39,904 nt of DNA from assembly GCA_013152655.1 (NCBI GenBank), contig JAADFW010000283.1, positions 1-39,904 of the forward strand, in the 5' to 3' direction. Every line of letters begins with the position of its first letter. The first letter of the stretch is position 1. Below the pieces are notes generated by a model that worked only from the letters and a program-made list of their open reading frames with translations, had not been told where the DNA came from and did no database searches. Shown here in pieces: positions 27,340 through 36,070 of this stretch. A program made the position numbers and the translations under genes. Source of the DNA: Chlorobiota bacterium. GTDB lineage: Bacteria > Bacteroidota > Bacteroidia > Bacteroidales > B39-G9.

Positions 27340-29625
27340 TTAAGGCAAGGCAAAAATAATTTTAATCATAAAATTTCTTTCGTTTTGTGGCATTTTTGCA
27401 GCATAATAACTACCGTTGGCACTACGCACACCCGGATGAAAATATTCTGAATTAAAAAGATTATTAACTGACAATTGTAATTTTACACTACTAATAAAAC
27501 GATATGTAATAGCCATATTTGCAATAAAATAAGGATCAATATAATCTAACGGATTATTTTTTATTGTTGTATTCTTTCCTGTTTTTCTCTTACCCATATA
27601 ATTAAACCGGGCATTTACATTCAAATTATCGAATAGAACAGCATTAATTCCAAAATTCAATTTATGACTGGCAATATCGCCAATTCTAACTAAAGTATCA
27701 CGCCCGGTATTTTGCGGGTTTGTAAAAGTATAGTTAATATAAGAACTATAATTTCCGAACTTAGCTTTCATATCAGTCTGAAAACCTTGTATTACCAATG
27801 ATCCGGTAGATTGATGTTGTGTGGTTTCGATGGTGCGCCCTTCCTCATCAACATAATTTACATCTACTGTACCTATAACATTGCTGTAATTAGCCTGATA
27901 TGCTGTAAATGAGGCATATATTCTGTCATTTATTTTCATTCCGAGGTTTGCTTCAATATTATTTACACGTTCAGGAACCAGATACGGATTGTTAAGCAAT
28001 CTGCCGGGAGTTGTTCCATATTTAACCCAGTTTTCCGCATCTTTAAAAGCTTCAGAATAAATTAATTTAAAATTCAGCGCTTTTTTTCCATAAATAATAG
28101 CAAGTTTTGGGTTAAAAACAGCTCCATATCCTCCTGTTTCTCTAACTCGATTGTAATCAAGCCTGCCTCCGGCAACAAAATCAAAATTTTCAACAATATG
28201 CCAGTTAAATTGCGAATAAACTCCAATATCAAAGCCGGGGAAATAATTGCCTCCTATAGTACCCGGATTTATTCCAGTCTCAGAAGGATTTTCAACTAAG
28301 CTGGTAATATACTCGCCTTGTATTAAACTTCTTCTAAATTCAAATCCTGAAATTATATCTATTTTACTAATAGGGGAATAGACTGCTGTCAGCTCCGAGC
28401 GTACTTGCTGCGAATACACATACCAAAAAGAATGTAACCAATATGGCTGAACCGGATTTGAACTTAAATTTCCGGTACTGTCTAAAAGGTCAGTTAAAGT
28501 AAAAATTTGATTCAAATAACCTTTGTAATAAAACTCCTCACAAGAGCCTTTTAATTGATGAATTTTATAACGTGTAAGATTTGTTAATGTAAATTTATCG
28601 CTAAATTTTTTTGTATAATTAATATAAAAAAACGAATTTTTAGGAACCCACTTCCCTCCAAAATCAGTTCCTAATTCATAATCATCTCTATACCATGCTC
28701 CATAGCCTTCGTTGCGTTGCCACATTTGTAACCCAATAGTAAAATTCTCAATTTTCATTTTCCCATTAATAAGCCAATCTTTTGTAGAATTGCTGTAATG
28801 TGGCTTTACTCCATTTAAAACCGAGTCGTTGTAAAAAGCTTGGTTATCTAACTCAATTGCAGTATTAATTATTGATAAATCATTAGTATCTAATATACGG
28901 CTATAATAATTAACATCGTAGCCTGACAAATCATAATCCCAATCGTTGTATTTTGAAAGATTCATTTCGTCTGATTTATAAATCCTTCCCGTTAACATAA
29001 TAAAAGCTTTATTTATACGAGATGTTATAGTAGCATCAAAAAACTTTGTATTCCATGAACCATAATTGGCAATACCGTTTAAATTGAATTTAGTATTTTG
29101 TTTTAGTGTTTTTGCAGGATCTTTCGTAATAATGTTTATAACACCAACAAATGCATTAGCGCCATAAAGTGTTGATGCAGGCCCGTAAATTATCTCTATT
29201 CGTTCAATATTCGACAACGGATATTGGCGTGATAGCCAAACACTTCCACTCCACAGGTCATTCTCCTCTACACCATCAATTAACAAAAGCGTCCTGTCTG
29301 TATTATTTGAACGATAACCTCTTTGATATATTTGCGAATATTGTGTTCCATTGCCTCTTGATATGTCAAAACCTGCAAAATCGTGTAGTACTTGCTCTAA
29401 GTCAATATATCCTCGTTCAATTATTTCTTGTCCGGTTATTACTGTAACAAATTGCGGTGCTTTAGTAAGTTTTTCTTCGTTTTTAGAAACAGAAGAAATT
29501 TTCAGATTCAATAATTCTTCAATTGAATAATTTACCAATTCTCCAACTTCTGTAGTATCATTTTGTGAAAAACAATAAAATGCAGAGAATAAAAAAATGG
29601 AAATAGTTATAAATTTCTTATACAT
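27340..29625 (-). CDS. TonB-dependent outer-membrane receptor
   Basis: This is an energised outer-membrane importer of 761 residues. The signal peptide ends near CFSQ. The plug domain (about 45-165) has APQFVTVITGQEIIERGYID, GYRSNNTDRTLLLIDGVE and IERIEIIYGPASTLYGANAF, typical of vitamin B12/siderophore-type receptors. The remainder is a long beta-barrel with many aromatic strands, including a segment NLFNSEYFHPGVRSANGSYY before the last strands. There is no CarboxypepD_reg domain, and no SusD partner gene follows, so it is not a SusC. The substrate is unknown; its place 150 bp upstream of sodN suggests metal or metallophore uptake, an inference only. Confidence 0.94.
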   Translation of the reverse strand: MYKKFITISIFLFSAFYCFSQNDTTEVGELVNYSIEELLNLKISSVSKNEEKLTKAPQFVTVITGQEIIERGYIDLEQVLHDFAGFDISRGNGTQYSQIYQRGYRSNNTDRTLLLIDGVEENDLWSGSVWLSRQYPLSNIERIEIIYGPASTLYGANAFVGVINIITKDPAKTLKQNTKFNLNGIANYGSWNTKFFDATITSRINKAFIMLTGRIYKSDEMNLSKYNDWDYDLSGYDVNYYSRILDTNDLSIINTAIELDNQAFYNDSVLNGVKPHYSNSTKDWLINGKMKIENFTIGLQMWQRNEGYGAWYRDDYELGTDFGGKWVPKNSFFYINYTKKFSDKFTLTNLTRYKIHQLKGSCEEFYYKGYLNQIFTLTDLLDSTGNLSSNPVQPYWLHSFWYVYSQQVRSELTAVYSPISKIDIISGFEFRRSLIQGEYITSLVENPSETGINPGTIGGNYFPGFDIGVYSQFNWHIVENFDFVAGGRLDYNRVRETGGYGAVFNPKLAIIYGKKALNFKLIYSEAFKDAENWVKYGTTPGRLLNNPYLVPERVNNIEANLGMKINDRIYASFTAYQANYSNVIGTVDVNYVDEEGRTIETTQHQSTGSLVIQGFQTDMKAKFGNYSSYINYTFTNPQNTGRDTLVRIGDIASHKLNFGINAVLFDNLNVNARFNYMGKRKTGKNTTIKNNPLDYIDPYFIANMAITYRFISSVKLQLSVNNLFNSEYFHPGVRSANGSYYAAKMPQNERNFMIKIIFALP

Positions 29626-29964
29626 AAAATATGTATTACAGATTTATATTTAATAGCCTCTTACTCATTTGAATAAGCTAAACTATATCTTCCGAACTTT
29701 ACTTTCGGGGAACTATTTTTTCTTGAAACTATTTAATAAGCTACATTATTTTATATAGCTTTTTTAACAATAAATTAAAAGCCTTTTAAAAATAAGTAAA
29801 ATGTTTAAGAAAAGCAAAGCATTATTTAGGCAGTTAATTGCTATATATATGGAGAAAACAGGAGTTTTATTATATTTCTGTTAATTAAATACAGAAAGGA
29901 TAAAAATTAAATTATAAGTTATATTATAATACTATTGATTAAAATGATTTATTAAGAAAACTAA
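29626..29964. other. Intergenic region, trpS / TonB receptor
   Basis: These 339 AT-rich bp should hold the TonB receptor promoter. No clean TAnnTTTG box, ORF, RNA gene or terminator is visible to me. Confidence 0.5.
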
Positions 29965-30954
29965 TCAGAACTTCTTAAACCCAATAATTTCTCTTACTTC
30001 TTTAAGTGTTTTTGAAGCATTTTCTCTGGCTTTTTGTGCTCCTAATTCAGCAACTTTGTGTAAATAAGAAGTATCGTTATAAATTTCAATAATTTTTTCT
30101 CTAATAGGTGAAATAAAGGTATTAATATCGGCCGCAAGTTGTTTTTTCATATCACCATACCTAATGGCACACTGGTTATATTTTTCATTATAATATTCTA
30201 CTGTATCTTTAGAAGACACTACTTCCATTAAAGTAAATAAATTTTGAATTGGCTCAGGTTTTGTCTGATTCATTTTTGTTGGGCCCGAATCAGTAACAGC
30301 ACGCATTACCTTTTTCCTAATAACCTCTTCAGTATCAGATAAATTAATAGCATTTCCTTCTGATTTGCCCATTTTACCGGAACCATCCAAGCCGGGTATT
30401 TTCACTAATTTTTGTCCAAAATTATATGGCTGTGGCTCGGGGAAAAAACTAACATTATACATTCGGTTAAATCTTTTTGCAAATTTTCTGGCCATTTCAA
30501 GATTTTGCTCCTGATCTTTTCCAACAGGCACCTTAGTAGCTTTATGAATAATAATATCTGCTGCCATTAAAACAGGATATGTTAACAAGCCGGCATTTAC
30601 ATTTTCGGGTTGCTTACGTACTTTATCTTTAAACGTTGTTGTTCGTTCAAGTTCACCAATATAGGCATTCATATTAAGCAACAAGTAAAGTTCAGCAATT
30701 TCAGGAACATCGCTTTGTATGTATAAAGTTGCCACTTCAGGATCTAACCCGGCAGCCAGGTATTCAGCCAACACCTGACGTACATTGCTGTGCAAATCAG
30801 CCGGTGTTGGATGTGTTGTAAGTGAATGAAAATCTGCAATAAAAAAATAACATTGATTTTCATGTTGCATTTTTATAAAATTTTTTAAAGCTCCAAAATA
30901 ATTTCCCAGGTGTAAATTTCCGGTTGACCGAATGCCACTTAATACAATATCCAT
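29965..30954 (-). CDS. trpS: Tryptophanyl-tRNA synthetase
   Basis: This class I aminoacyl-tRNA synthetase charges tRNA-Trp. It has 329 residues from the ATG at 30954, the usual family length. The start is MDIVLSGIRSTGNLHLGNYFGAL, which holds the HIGH-like HLGN motif. The KMSKS counterpart is GSGKMGKSEGN. MAADIIIHKATKVPVGKDQEQ is the Trp/AMP-binding segment. An in-frame ATG at 30978 would add MHKLKNNK, but it falls inside the candidate -7 promoter box at 30976-30983. I therefore choose 30954. Confidence 0.97.
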   Translation of the reverse strand: MDIVLSGIRSTGNLHLGNYFGALKNFIKMQHENQCYFFIADFHSLTTHPTPADLHSNVRQVLAEYLAAGLDPEVATLYIQSDVPEIAELYLLLNMNAYIGELERTTTFKDKVRKQPENVNAGLLTYPVLMAADIIIHKATKVPVGKDQEQNLEMARKFAKRFNRMYNVSFFPEPQPYNFGQKLVKIPGLDGSGKMGKSEGNAINLSDTEEVIRKKVMRAVTDSGPTKMNQTKPEPIQNLFTLMEVVSSKDTVEYYNEKYNQCAIRYGDMKKQLAADINTFISPIREKIIEIYNDTSYLHKVAELGAQKARENASKTLKEVREIIGFKKF

Positions 30955-30975
30955 TTTGTTGTTTTTTAATTTATG

Positions 30976-30983
30976 CAAAACTA
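30976..30983 (-). promoter_or_regulatory. -7 box of the trpS promoter
   Basis: On the minus strand TAGTTTTG matches TAnnTTTG. It predicts a transcript start near 30969 and a leader of about 15 nt before the ATG at 30954, which decides the trpS start. No clear -33 element is visible. Confidence 0.55.
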
Positions 30984-31109
30984 AAAAAACTTAAGTATTA
31001 TTTATTAGACTCTTTAAAAGAAATAATTCTACTTGTTTAACCTTTTAAAGATTAATATTGTTATAAATAATTTTAAAAATGTTATCAATTTATTTTAGTA
31101 GTAATTCTT

Positions 31110-31117
31110 TATTTTTG
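31110..31117 (+). promoter_or_regulatory. Candidate -7 box of the Asp-box protein gene
   Basis: TATTTTTG matches TAnnTTTG, 32 bp upstream of the GTG start at 31150. Only a degenerate T-rich -33 element is present. Confidence 0.45.
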
Positions 31118-31149
31118 ACCAATATTAATTTTATAACAAATTTACTAAA

Positions 31150-32736
31150 GTGAATTTATTAAATTATTTTTTAAGAAATTTTAATCGGTATTTACTATTC
31201 TTATACTTTTTTATTGCAAACAATTATTTTTTAAGTGCACAGCATACAAATATTTTAATTAACAATTTAAATTTTCCTAATGAGCCTTCAATTGCAATTA
31301 ATCCATTAAATACTAATTCTCTTGTTGCCGGTTCAAATTTAAACAAAGTCTTTTATTCTAATAATGAAGGATATTCCTGGCAATATAATTCTCTTACTTC
31401 CGAATATGGCGTTTGGGGCGACCCATGTGTAATTGCAGGAAAGAATAATACATTTTTTTATTTTCATCTTTCAAACCCTGATGACGGAAACTGGATTGAC
31501 AGAATTGTGTGCCAAAAATCTACTGATGGAGGAATTAACTGGAATTCAGGAACCTACATTGGGCTAAATGGGACAAAAGCACAAGATAAAGAATGGGCTG
31601 TTTATGACAGGCAAAATGATATTATATATGTAACATGGACACAGTTTGATGAGTATGGAAGCGTACGGCCTGAAGACCAATCGTTAATTCTGTTTTCAAA
31701 ATCAATTGATGGTGGAAATAGCTGGGCGACACCAATTGTTATAAGTGACGAAGCCGGAGATTGTATTGATGACGATAATACGGTTGAAGGTGCTGTTCCG
31801 GCTATTGGCCCCAACGGAGAAATTTTTGTTTCATGGGCAGGCCATGAAAAAATTTATTTCGACAAATCAGTTGATGGTGGTGAAACATGGCTTAATCAGG
31901 ATAAAATAATTGCAAATATGCCCGGAGGCTGGGTTTTTGATATTCCCGGAATAAACAGATGTAACGGAATGCCAATAACTACTTGTGATACAAGCCGGGG
32001 AATTTACCGTGGCAATATATATGTGAATTGGGCAGACCAGCGCAATGGTGAAAACAATACTGATATTTTCATTACAAAATCGGTTGATGGTGGAGAAACA
32101 TGGAGCAATGCAAAACGAGTAAATGATGATATAACTGAAAACCATCAGTTTTTTTCATGGATGACAATTGACCAGGCAACCGGTTATATTTACATTGTAT
32201 TTTACGATCGCAGGAATTATGATAATAATTATACAGATGTTTTCATGGCTTTATCAAAAGATGGTGGAGAAAGTTTTACAAATTTTAAAATTAGTGAAGA
32301 ACCTTATTATCCTTATTCATCTGTTTTTCTGGGTGATTATATCAATATAACTGCATATAATAATATAATAAGGCCTATTTGGGTTAGTTATGAAAATGAT
32401 GAATTAAATCTTTGGACAGCCGATATTAATATTGATTCTTTAGAAACATCTTCCAACTTGTCTGTTCCTTTTGTTGTGGAACAAAATTATCCCAACCCTT
32501 TTTCCGAATTAACAATTTTTACCTTTAGATTAAAAAGGAAATCAAAAATTAATCTTTACATATATTCTACTTTTGGAGAAAAATTAGCAACAATTATTGA
32601 TAATGAAGAAAAAAATATTGGTAAATATGTATATACACTTCAGGCAAACATATTAAATCTGAAACCGGGTGTTTATTTTTTAGAATTAACTTCAAATAGC
32701 CAAAAAATTATTAAGAAAATGATTTATATAAAGTAA
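31150..32736 (+). CDS. Asp-box (BNR/sialidase-like) protein secreted by T9SS
   Basis: This is a 528-residue secreted protein with a GTG start. The signal peptide ends near FLSAQ. The body is a probable beta-propeller with at least five Asp-box turns of the S-x-D-x-G-x-x-W type: KSTDGGINW, KSIDGGNSW, KSVDGGETW (twice) and SKDGGESF. NNEGYSW is a degenerate copy. The catalytic Arg triad and Tyr/Glu of true sialidases could not be assigned, so enzyme activity is uncertain. The C-terminus is a T9SS type A sorting domain, with NYPNPF at 446-451, then strands ending LKPGVYFLEL and a Lys-rich end. It stands alone between trpS and the sensor gene. Confidence 0.92.
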   Translation: MNLLNYFLRNFNRYLLFLYFFIANNYFLSAQHTNILINNLNFPNEPSIAINPLNTNSLVAGSNLNKVFYSNNEGYSWQYNSLTSEYGVWGDPCVIAGKNNTFFYFHLSNPDDGNWIDRIVCQKSTDGGINWNSGTYIGLNGTKAQDKEWAVYDRQNDIIYVTWTQFDEYGSVRPEDQSLILFSKSIDGGNSWATPIVISDEAGDCIDDDNTVEGAVPAIGPNGEIFVSWAGHEKIYFDKSVDGGETWLNQDKIIANMPGGWVFDIPGINRCNGMPITTCDTSRGIYRGNIYVNWADQRNGENNTDIFITKSVDGGETWSNAKRVNDDITENHQFFSWMTIDQATGYIYIVFYDRRNYDNNYTDVFMALSKDGGESFTNFKISEEPYYPYSSVFLGDYINITAYNNIIRPIWVSYENDELNLWTADINIDSLETSSNLSVPFVVEQNYPNPFSELTIFTFRLKRKSKINLYIYSTFGEKLATIIDNEEKNIGKYVYTLQANILNLKPGVYFLELTSNSQKIIKKMIYIK

Positions 32737-32829
32737 AGCATAATGCTTAGATTTGTATTTGATTTTTTAATATTATTATACCACCTTTAAAGCAGCAATA
32801 AAGAAAAGTGAATCTTAATACGTAATAAA

Positions 32830-34926
32830 ATGAACAATTTTTTCAGCAAATTAAAAATATCATACAAGTTATTTATTAGTTTAATTGTAACAAGTATTGT
32901 TCTTATATATTTGGCTGTTCAGTTTAGTTTTGTTATAAAAAAACTGGAACATCAAAATCAAATATTAAATTCAGGAATTGTTTTTTCAGATGCCGTTTTT
33001 GAAGCAAAATATTTTTTACGTTCTGACATGCATATATTGTTAGAACTGGCACTTTGCGACGATGAAAGTACTTTTAATTATTGGTGGGGCGAGCATAATT
33101 TTCAAATACAATTTTTTAACGACCAAATTAAAAAAATTGAAGGAAACAATTTATTGAACAACAATAGCCAATATCAACAATATGTTGAAGAAATAATTAC
33201 CTATACAAAAAATATTAAATCGCAATATAACGATGTGTTTTTAACATATTTTGGAGATGTAAAAAATCGGAAACTGGAAGAATTTTCCATGCTTAAAAAA
33301 CTTCAATCAGACGGTTCTGATACATCTAACTATTCTGAATTCAATGAAAATAATATAATTGTTACGAACAGGAAAAAAATACAGGAAATTAATTCTAAAG
33401 TGTCTGATAAAGGAATAAGCATGATTAAAATGCTTGATAATGTAAAAACAGATTCACAATTAATTGTAAAAGATGCTAAACAAAGTATTGAAACTAAGCT
33501 TAACGCTGTTTACAGAAATGTACTTATTGCTATTTTGCTTGGTTTAATATTATCTTTTTGGTTTACTATTTATATGTCAAAAACCGTTTCGGGTGCTGTT
33601 ATTAAAATTCGAAAGTTAGTTGATCAGTTAGCATTGGGCATGCATCCAAAAACAATTAGTTTAAGAATAAAAGATGAAATAAGTGATATTGCTACTTCAT
33701 TAAATAGGCTTATCAAAGGATTACAAAAAACGTCAGATTTTGCTGCTCAAATTGGAAATGGCAAATTAGAAGCTGAATTTGAACCGTTAAGCAACAAAGA
33801 TGTTCTGGGAAATGCATTGTTAGAAATGCGGGATAGTTTATTAAAAGCCTCAAAAGAAGAAAACAACAGAAAAGAAGAAGACAAAAAAAGAAACTGGGCA
33901 ACAGCAGGATTAGCCAAATTTGGCGATATATTACGTACTTATAATAACAGTTTTAAAGAACTTTCTTTTCAGGTAATGAGTAACCTGGTAAAATATTTAG
34001 ATGTAATTCAAGGCGCAATGTTTATTTTAAACGATGATAATAAGGAAGATATTTTTTATGAGTTAACTTCAGCAATAGCTTTTGGCCGCGATAAATTAAT
34101 AAACAAACAAATAAAAGTAGGACAAGGGCTTGTTGGAAGAGCAGCGCACGAAAAAATGATAATTCATTTAACAGAAATACCCGAAGATTACGTAAATATA
34201 AATTCTGGCTTAGGAGATGCAAATCCTACTGCAATATTAATTATACCCTTAAAACTTAATGATATTGTTTACGGAGTAATTGAATTGGCTTCTTTTAATG
34301 ATTTTCAACAACATCAAATAGATTTTTTAGAGCAACTTGGTGAAGATATTGCCTCTATTATTTCCAGCGTAAAAGTAAATATTAAAACAGCCAAATTGCT
34401 GGAAGAATCACAACATCAGAGTGAAGAACTATCAGCTCAGGAAGAAGAAATGAGGCAGAATATGGAAGAACTTCAAGCAACACAAGAAGAAGCTGCAAGA
34501 AGGCAAGAGGAATCAGAAAGTCTTTGGAATGCTTTAAACAAATCAAATTTAGTTGTTGAATTTGACAGAAATGGAAAAATTTTAAATGTGAATGAACGCA
34601 ATTATGAACTTACCGGAGTTCCTGCTGATAAAACAATTGGTAAAAACATTAAAGACCTTGCCGCAGAAGCAAAAACAAACCCGGAAGCATTTTTAAAATT
34701 CTGGGAAGATTTATTAAATGGCAAAGCACAAAGTAGAGTTTTTTATGACAATTTTCAGGGAAGAGATATATGGGTATTAGAAAATTACACTCCGGTTTTA
34801 AACGACAATGGAGAAGTAGAGCGTATCTTAAGCATAGGCACAGATATCACAAATATAAAAATGAAAGAATTAGAATTACAAAAACAGGTTGATGAACTAC
34901 AATCAAAAGATTCTGATTCTAACTAA
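32830..34926 (+). CDS. Membrane sensor with HAMP, GAF and PAS domains, no output domain
   Basis: This is a 698-residue signalling protein. TM1 is at about 13-35. A helical periplasmic domain of roughly 190 residues follows, with TM2 at about 228-250. A HAMP-like linker is followed by a second HAMP-like segment (LEAEFEPLSNKDVLGNALLEM). A GAF domain is at about 370-520 (QGAMFILND, KVGQGLVGRAAHEK, IPLKLNDIVYGVIELAS). Next is a Glu/Gln-rich coiled coil (EEEMRQNMEELQATQEE) and a PAS domain (LVVEFDRNGKILNVN) to the end. No His kinase, GGDEF, phosphatase or chemoreceptor signalling domain is present, so it probably acts through a partner protein. Confidence 0.9.
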   Translation: MNNFFSKLKISYKLFISLIVTSIVLIYLAVQFSFVIKKLEHQNQILNSGIVFSDAVFEAKYFLRSDMHILLELALCDDESTFNYWWGEHNFQIQFFNDQIKKIEGNNLLNNNSQYQQYVEEIITYTKNIKSQYNDVFLTYFGDVKNRKLEEFSMLKKLQSDGSDTSNYSEFNENNIIVTNRKKIQEINSKVSDKGISMIKMLDNVKTDSQLIVKDAKQSIETKLNAVYRNVLIAILLGLILSFWFTIYMSKTVSGAVIKIRKLVDQLALGMHPKTISLRIKDEISDIATSLNRLIKGLQKTSDFAAQIGNGKLEAEFEPLSNKDVLGNALLEMRDSLLKASKEENNRKEEDKKRNWATAGLAKFGDILRTYNNSFKELSFQVMSNLVKYLDVIQGAMFILNDDNKEDIFYELTSAIAFGRDKLINKQIKVGQGLVGRAAHEKMIIHLTEIPEDYVNINSGLGDANPTAILIIPLKLNDIVYGVIELASFNDFQQHQIDFLEQLGEDIASIISSVKVNIKTAKLLEESQHQSEELSAQEEEMRQNMEELQATQEEAARRQEESESLWNALNKSNLVVEFDRNGKILNVNERNYELTGVPADKTIGKNIKDLAAEAKTNPEAFLKFWEDLLNGKAQSRVFYDNFQGRDIWVLENYTPVLNDNGEVERILSIGTDITNIKMKELELQKQVDELQSKDSDSN

Positions 34927-34927
34927 C

Positions 34928-34950
34928 AAACCAAAAAAACTTGGTTTTAA
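34928..34950 (+). terminator. Weak terminator after the sensor gene
   Basis: AAACCAA (34928-34934) and TTGGTTT (34941-34947) make a 7-bp stem with a 6-nt loop, followed by TAA and A-rich sequence. It lies directly after the stop codon. The U tract is poor. Confidence 0.45.
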
Positions 34951-35001
34951 AATATTCAACAGATAAAATATTTTCCTTGTTTTTAATTACAGTATGTGGA
35001 C

Positions 35002-35937
35002 TTATTTTTTGCCATTGATATAAGAATTTACATGCCTTTCTTTTTTCTGTTCAAAAACATCTGAAATGGTAACCATTATTGCAGTTTCTTCAACATTTCC
35101 AAAATAAGGATTTAGAGATGTTCCAAATGTTTTCATTGTAGGCGATAAATTTATATAAGCATTTATTAACGGCGGCACATTTTCACCAAATTCCCTGACC
35201 TTTTGAGAAAGAATTTTTTGATTTTCCAAATAATCTTTTCCTGTGAAAATAGTTTCCATTTTTTTTATGTCAACATCTATTTTAAGCGGATTTTTTAATG
35301 ATAATAAATTGTCATTATCCTTAAAATGTTTATTCATAAAATATAAGATCATATTCCGGGCATCCCTGTTGTAATGCGGATACATGGTAACTTTTCCAAA
35401 AAAGTAGTTTACTTCCGGATTTTCAACAACCAAAGCTCCCAAGCCGTCCCATAAGTTATCAAGTGCAAAAAGTGCTTTTCTCCCAACTTTTGTTGATTGA
35501 TATACAGGCTGTACAAACGACCGTCCTAATTCAATTAAAACCGGCAAATAGTTGTGTTTAAAATTATCAGAAAAATTAAACAGGCGCGATGTTGCTGTAA
35601 TAATATCTCCATTTTCATCCTTCTCTGCATTTTTACAAAGCAAAAATCTATAACCACCCAGTATTTCTTCTTCTTCCGGATCCCAGACAATTAATTGTTC
35701 ATATGGAGTTTTAGCAGTATCATATTCGTCAACATCAATACTTTTACCGGTTCCGCCACCTGCATTTCTAAAAGTTAGTTCCCTTAACCTGCCTACTTCT
35801 TCTACCAATAAAGCCGAATCATGATAATTAAAAAAATAAATTTGATTATTAGCATTATTTGTTTGTCTGATAAACTTAGCTTTTTTAAGCTCTCTTTTAA
35901 TGTCTGCCTTAGAGAAAGCTTTAATTATTTTCTGCAT
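35002..35937 (-). CDS. glsB: GNAT-family N-acyltransferase, GlsB/OlsB-like
   Basis: This is a predicted acyl-ACP-dependent N-acyltransferase of the hemolysin-like acetyltransferase (GNAT) fold, with 311 residues. It has the family pattern LRELTFRNAGGGTG, DEYDTAKTPYEQLIVWD, EILGGYRF, then IELGRSFVQPVYQ and FFGKVTMYPHYN. In Bacteroides the GlsB relative adds a 3-hydroxy fatty acid to glycine as the first step of glycine-lipid synthesis; OlsB does this with ornithine. The PlsC-like gene lies 133 bp upstream on the same strand, the same pairing as glsB/glsA. The amino acid used cannot be read from the sequence. Two tandem CAAATTTA words (35977-35992) could be -7 boxes. Confidence 0.85.
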   Translation of the reverse strand: MQKIIKAFSKADIKRELKKAKFIRQTNNANNQIYFFNYHDSALLVEEVGRLRELTFRNAGGGTGKSIDVDEYDTAKTPYEQLIVWDPEEEEILGGYRFLLCKNAEKDENGDIITATSRLFNFSDNFKHNYLPVLIELGRSFVQPVYQSTKVGRKALFALDNLWDGLGALVVENPEVNYFFGKVTMYPHYNRDARNMILYFMNKHFKDNDNLLSLKNPLKIDVDIKKMETIFTGKDYLENQKILSQKVREFGENVPPLINAYINLSPTMKTFGTSLNPYFGNVEETAIMVTISDVFEQKKERHVNSYINGKK

Positions 35938-35976
35938 TTGTATAAATTAATTTTTAAATAGTTTTCTTATTAATAC

Positions 35977-35992
35977 CAAATTTACAAATTTA
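35977..35992 (-). promoter_or_regulatory. Two tandem candidate -7 boxes upstream of the GNAT gene
   Basis: CAAATTTA occurs twice without a gap (35977-35984 and 35985-35992). On the minus strand each reads TAAATTTG, fitting TAnnTTTG, 40-48 bp upstream of the GNAT ATG. They could allow separate transcription of this gene. No firm -33 element is seen. Confidence 0.35.
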
Positions 35993-36070
35993 AATATATT
36001 GATAAGCTTATTGTATGTTTTCCTGAAATGAAAAAATAACACTTATAAGTGCTATAATTAACCCTGTATT

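Noticed and set aside
27340-29625. TonB receptor as a SusC-type glycan importer
   Set aside because: It lacks the N-terminal carboxypeptidase-like domain and no SusD gene is adjacent.
32736-32748. AAGCAT-A-ATGCTT palindrome after the Asp-box gene
   Set aside because: The loop is too small for an RNA hairpin of this stem length, and no T run follows.
32830-34926. Identification of the sensor as a methyl-accepting chemotaxis protein
   Set aside because: It has TM-HAMP architecture and a Glu-rich coiled coil, but the conserved chemoreceptor hairpin tip is absent and GAF and PAS domains follow.
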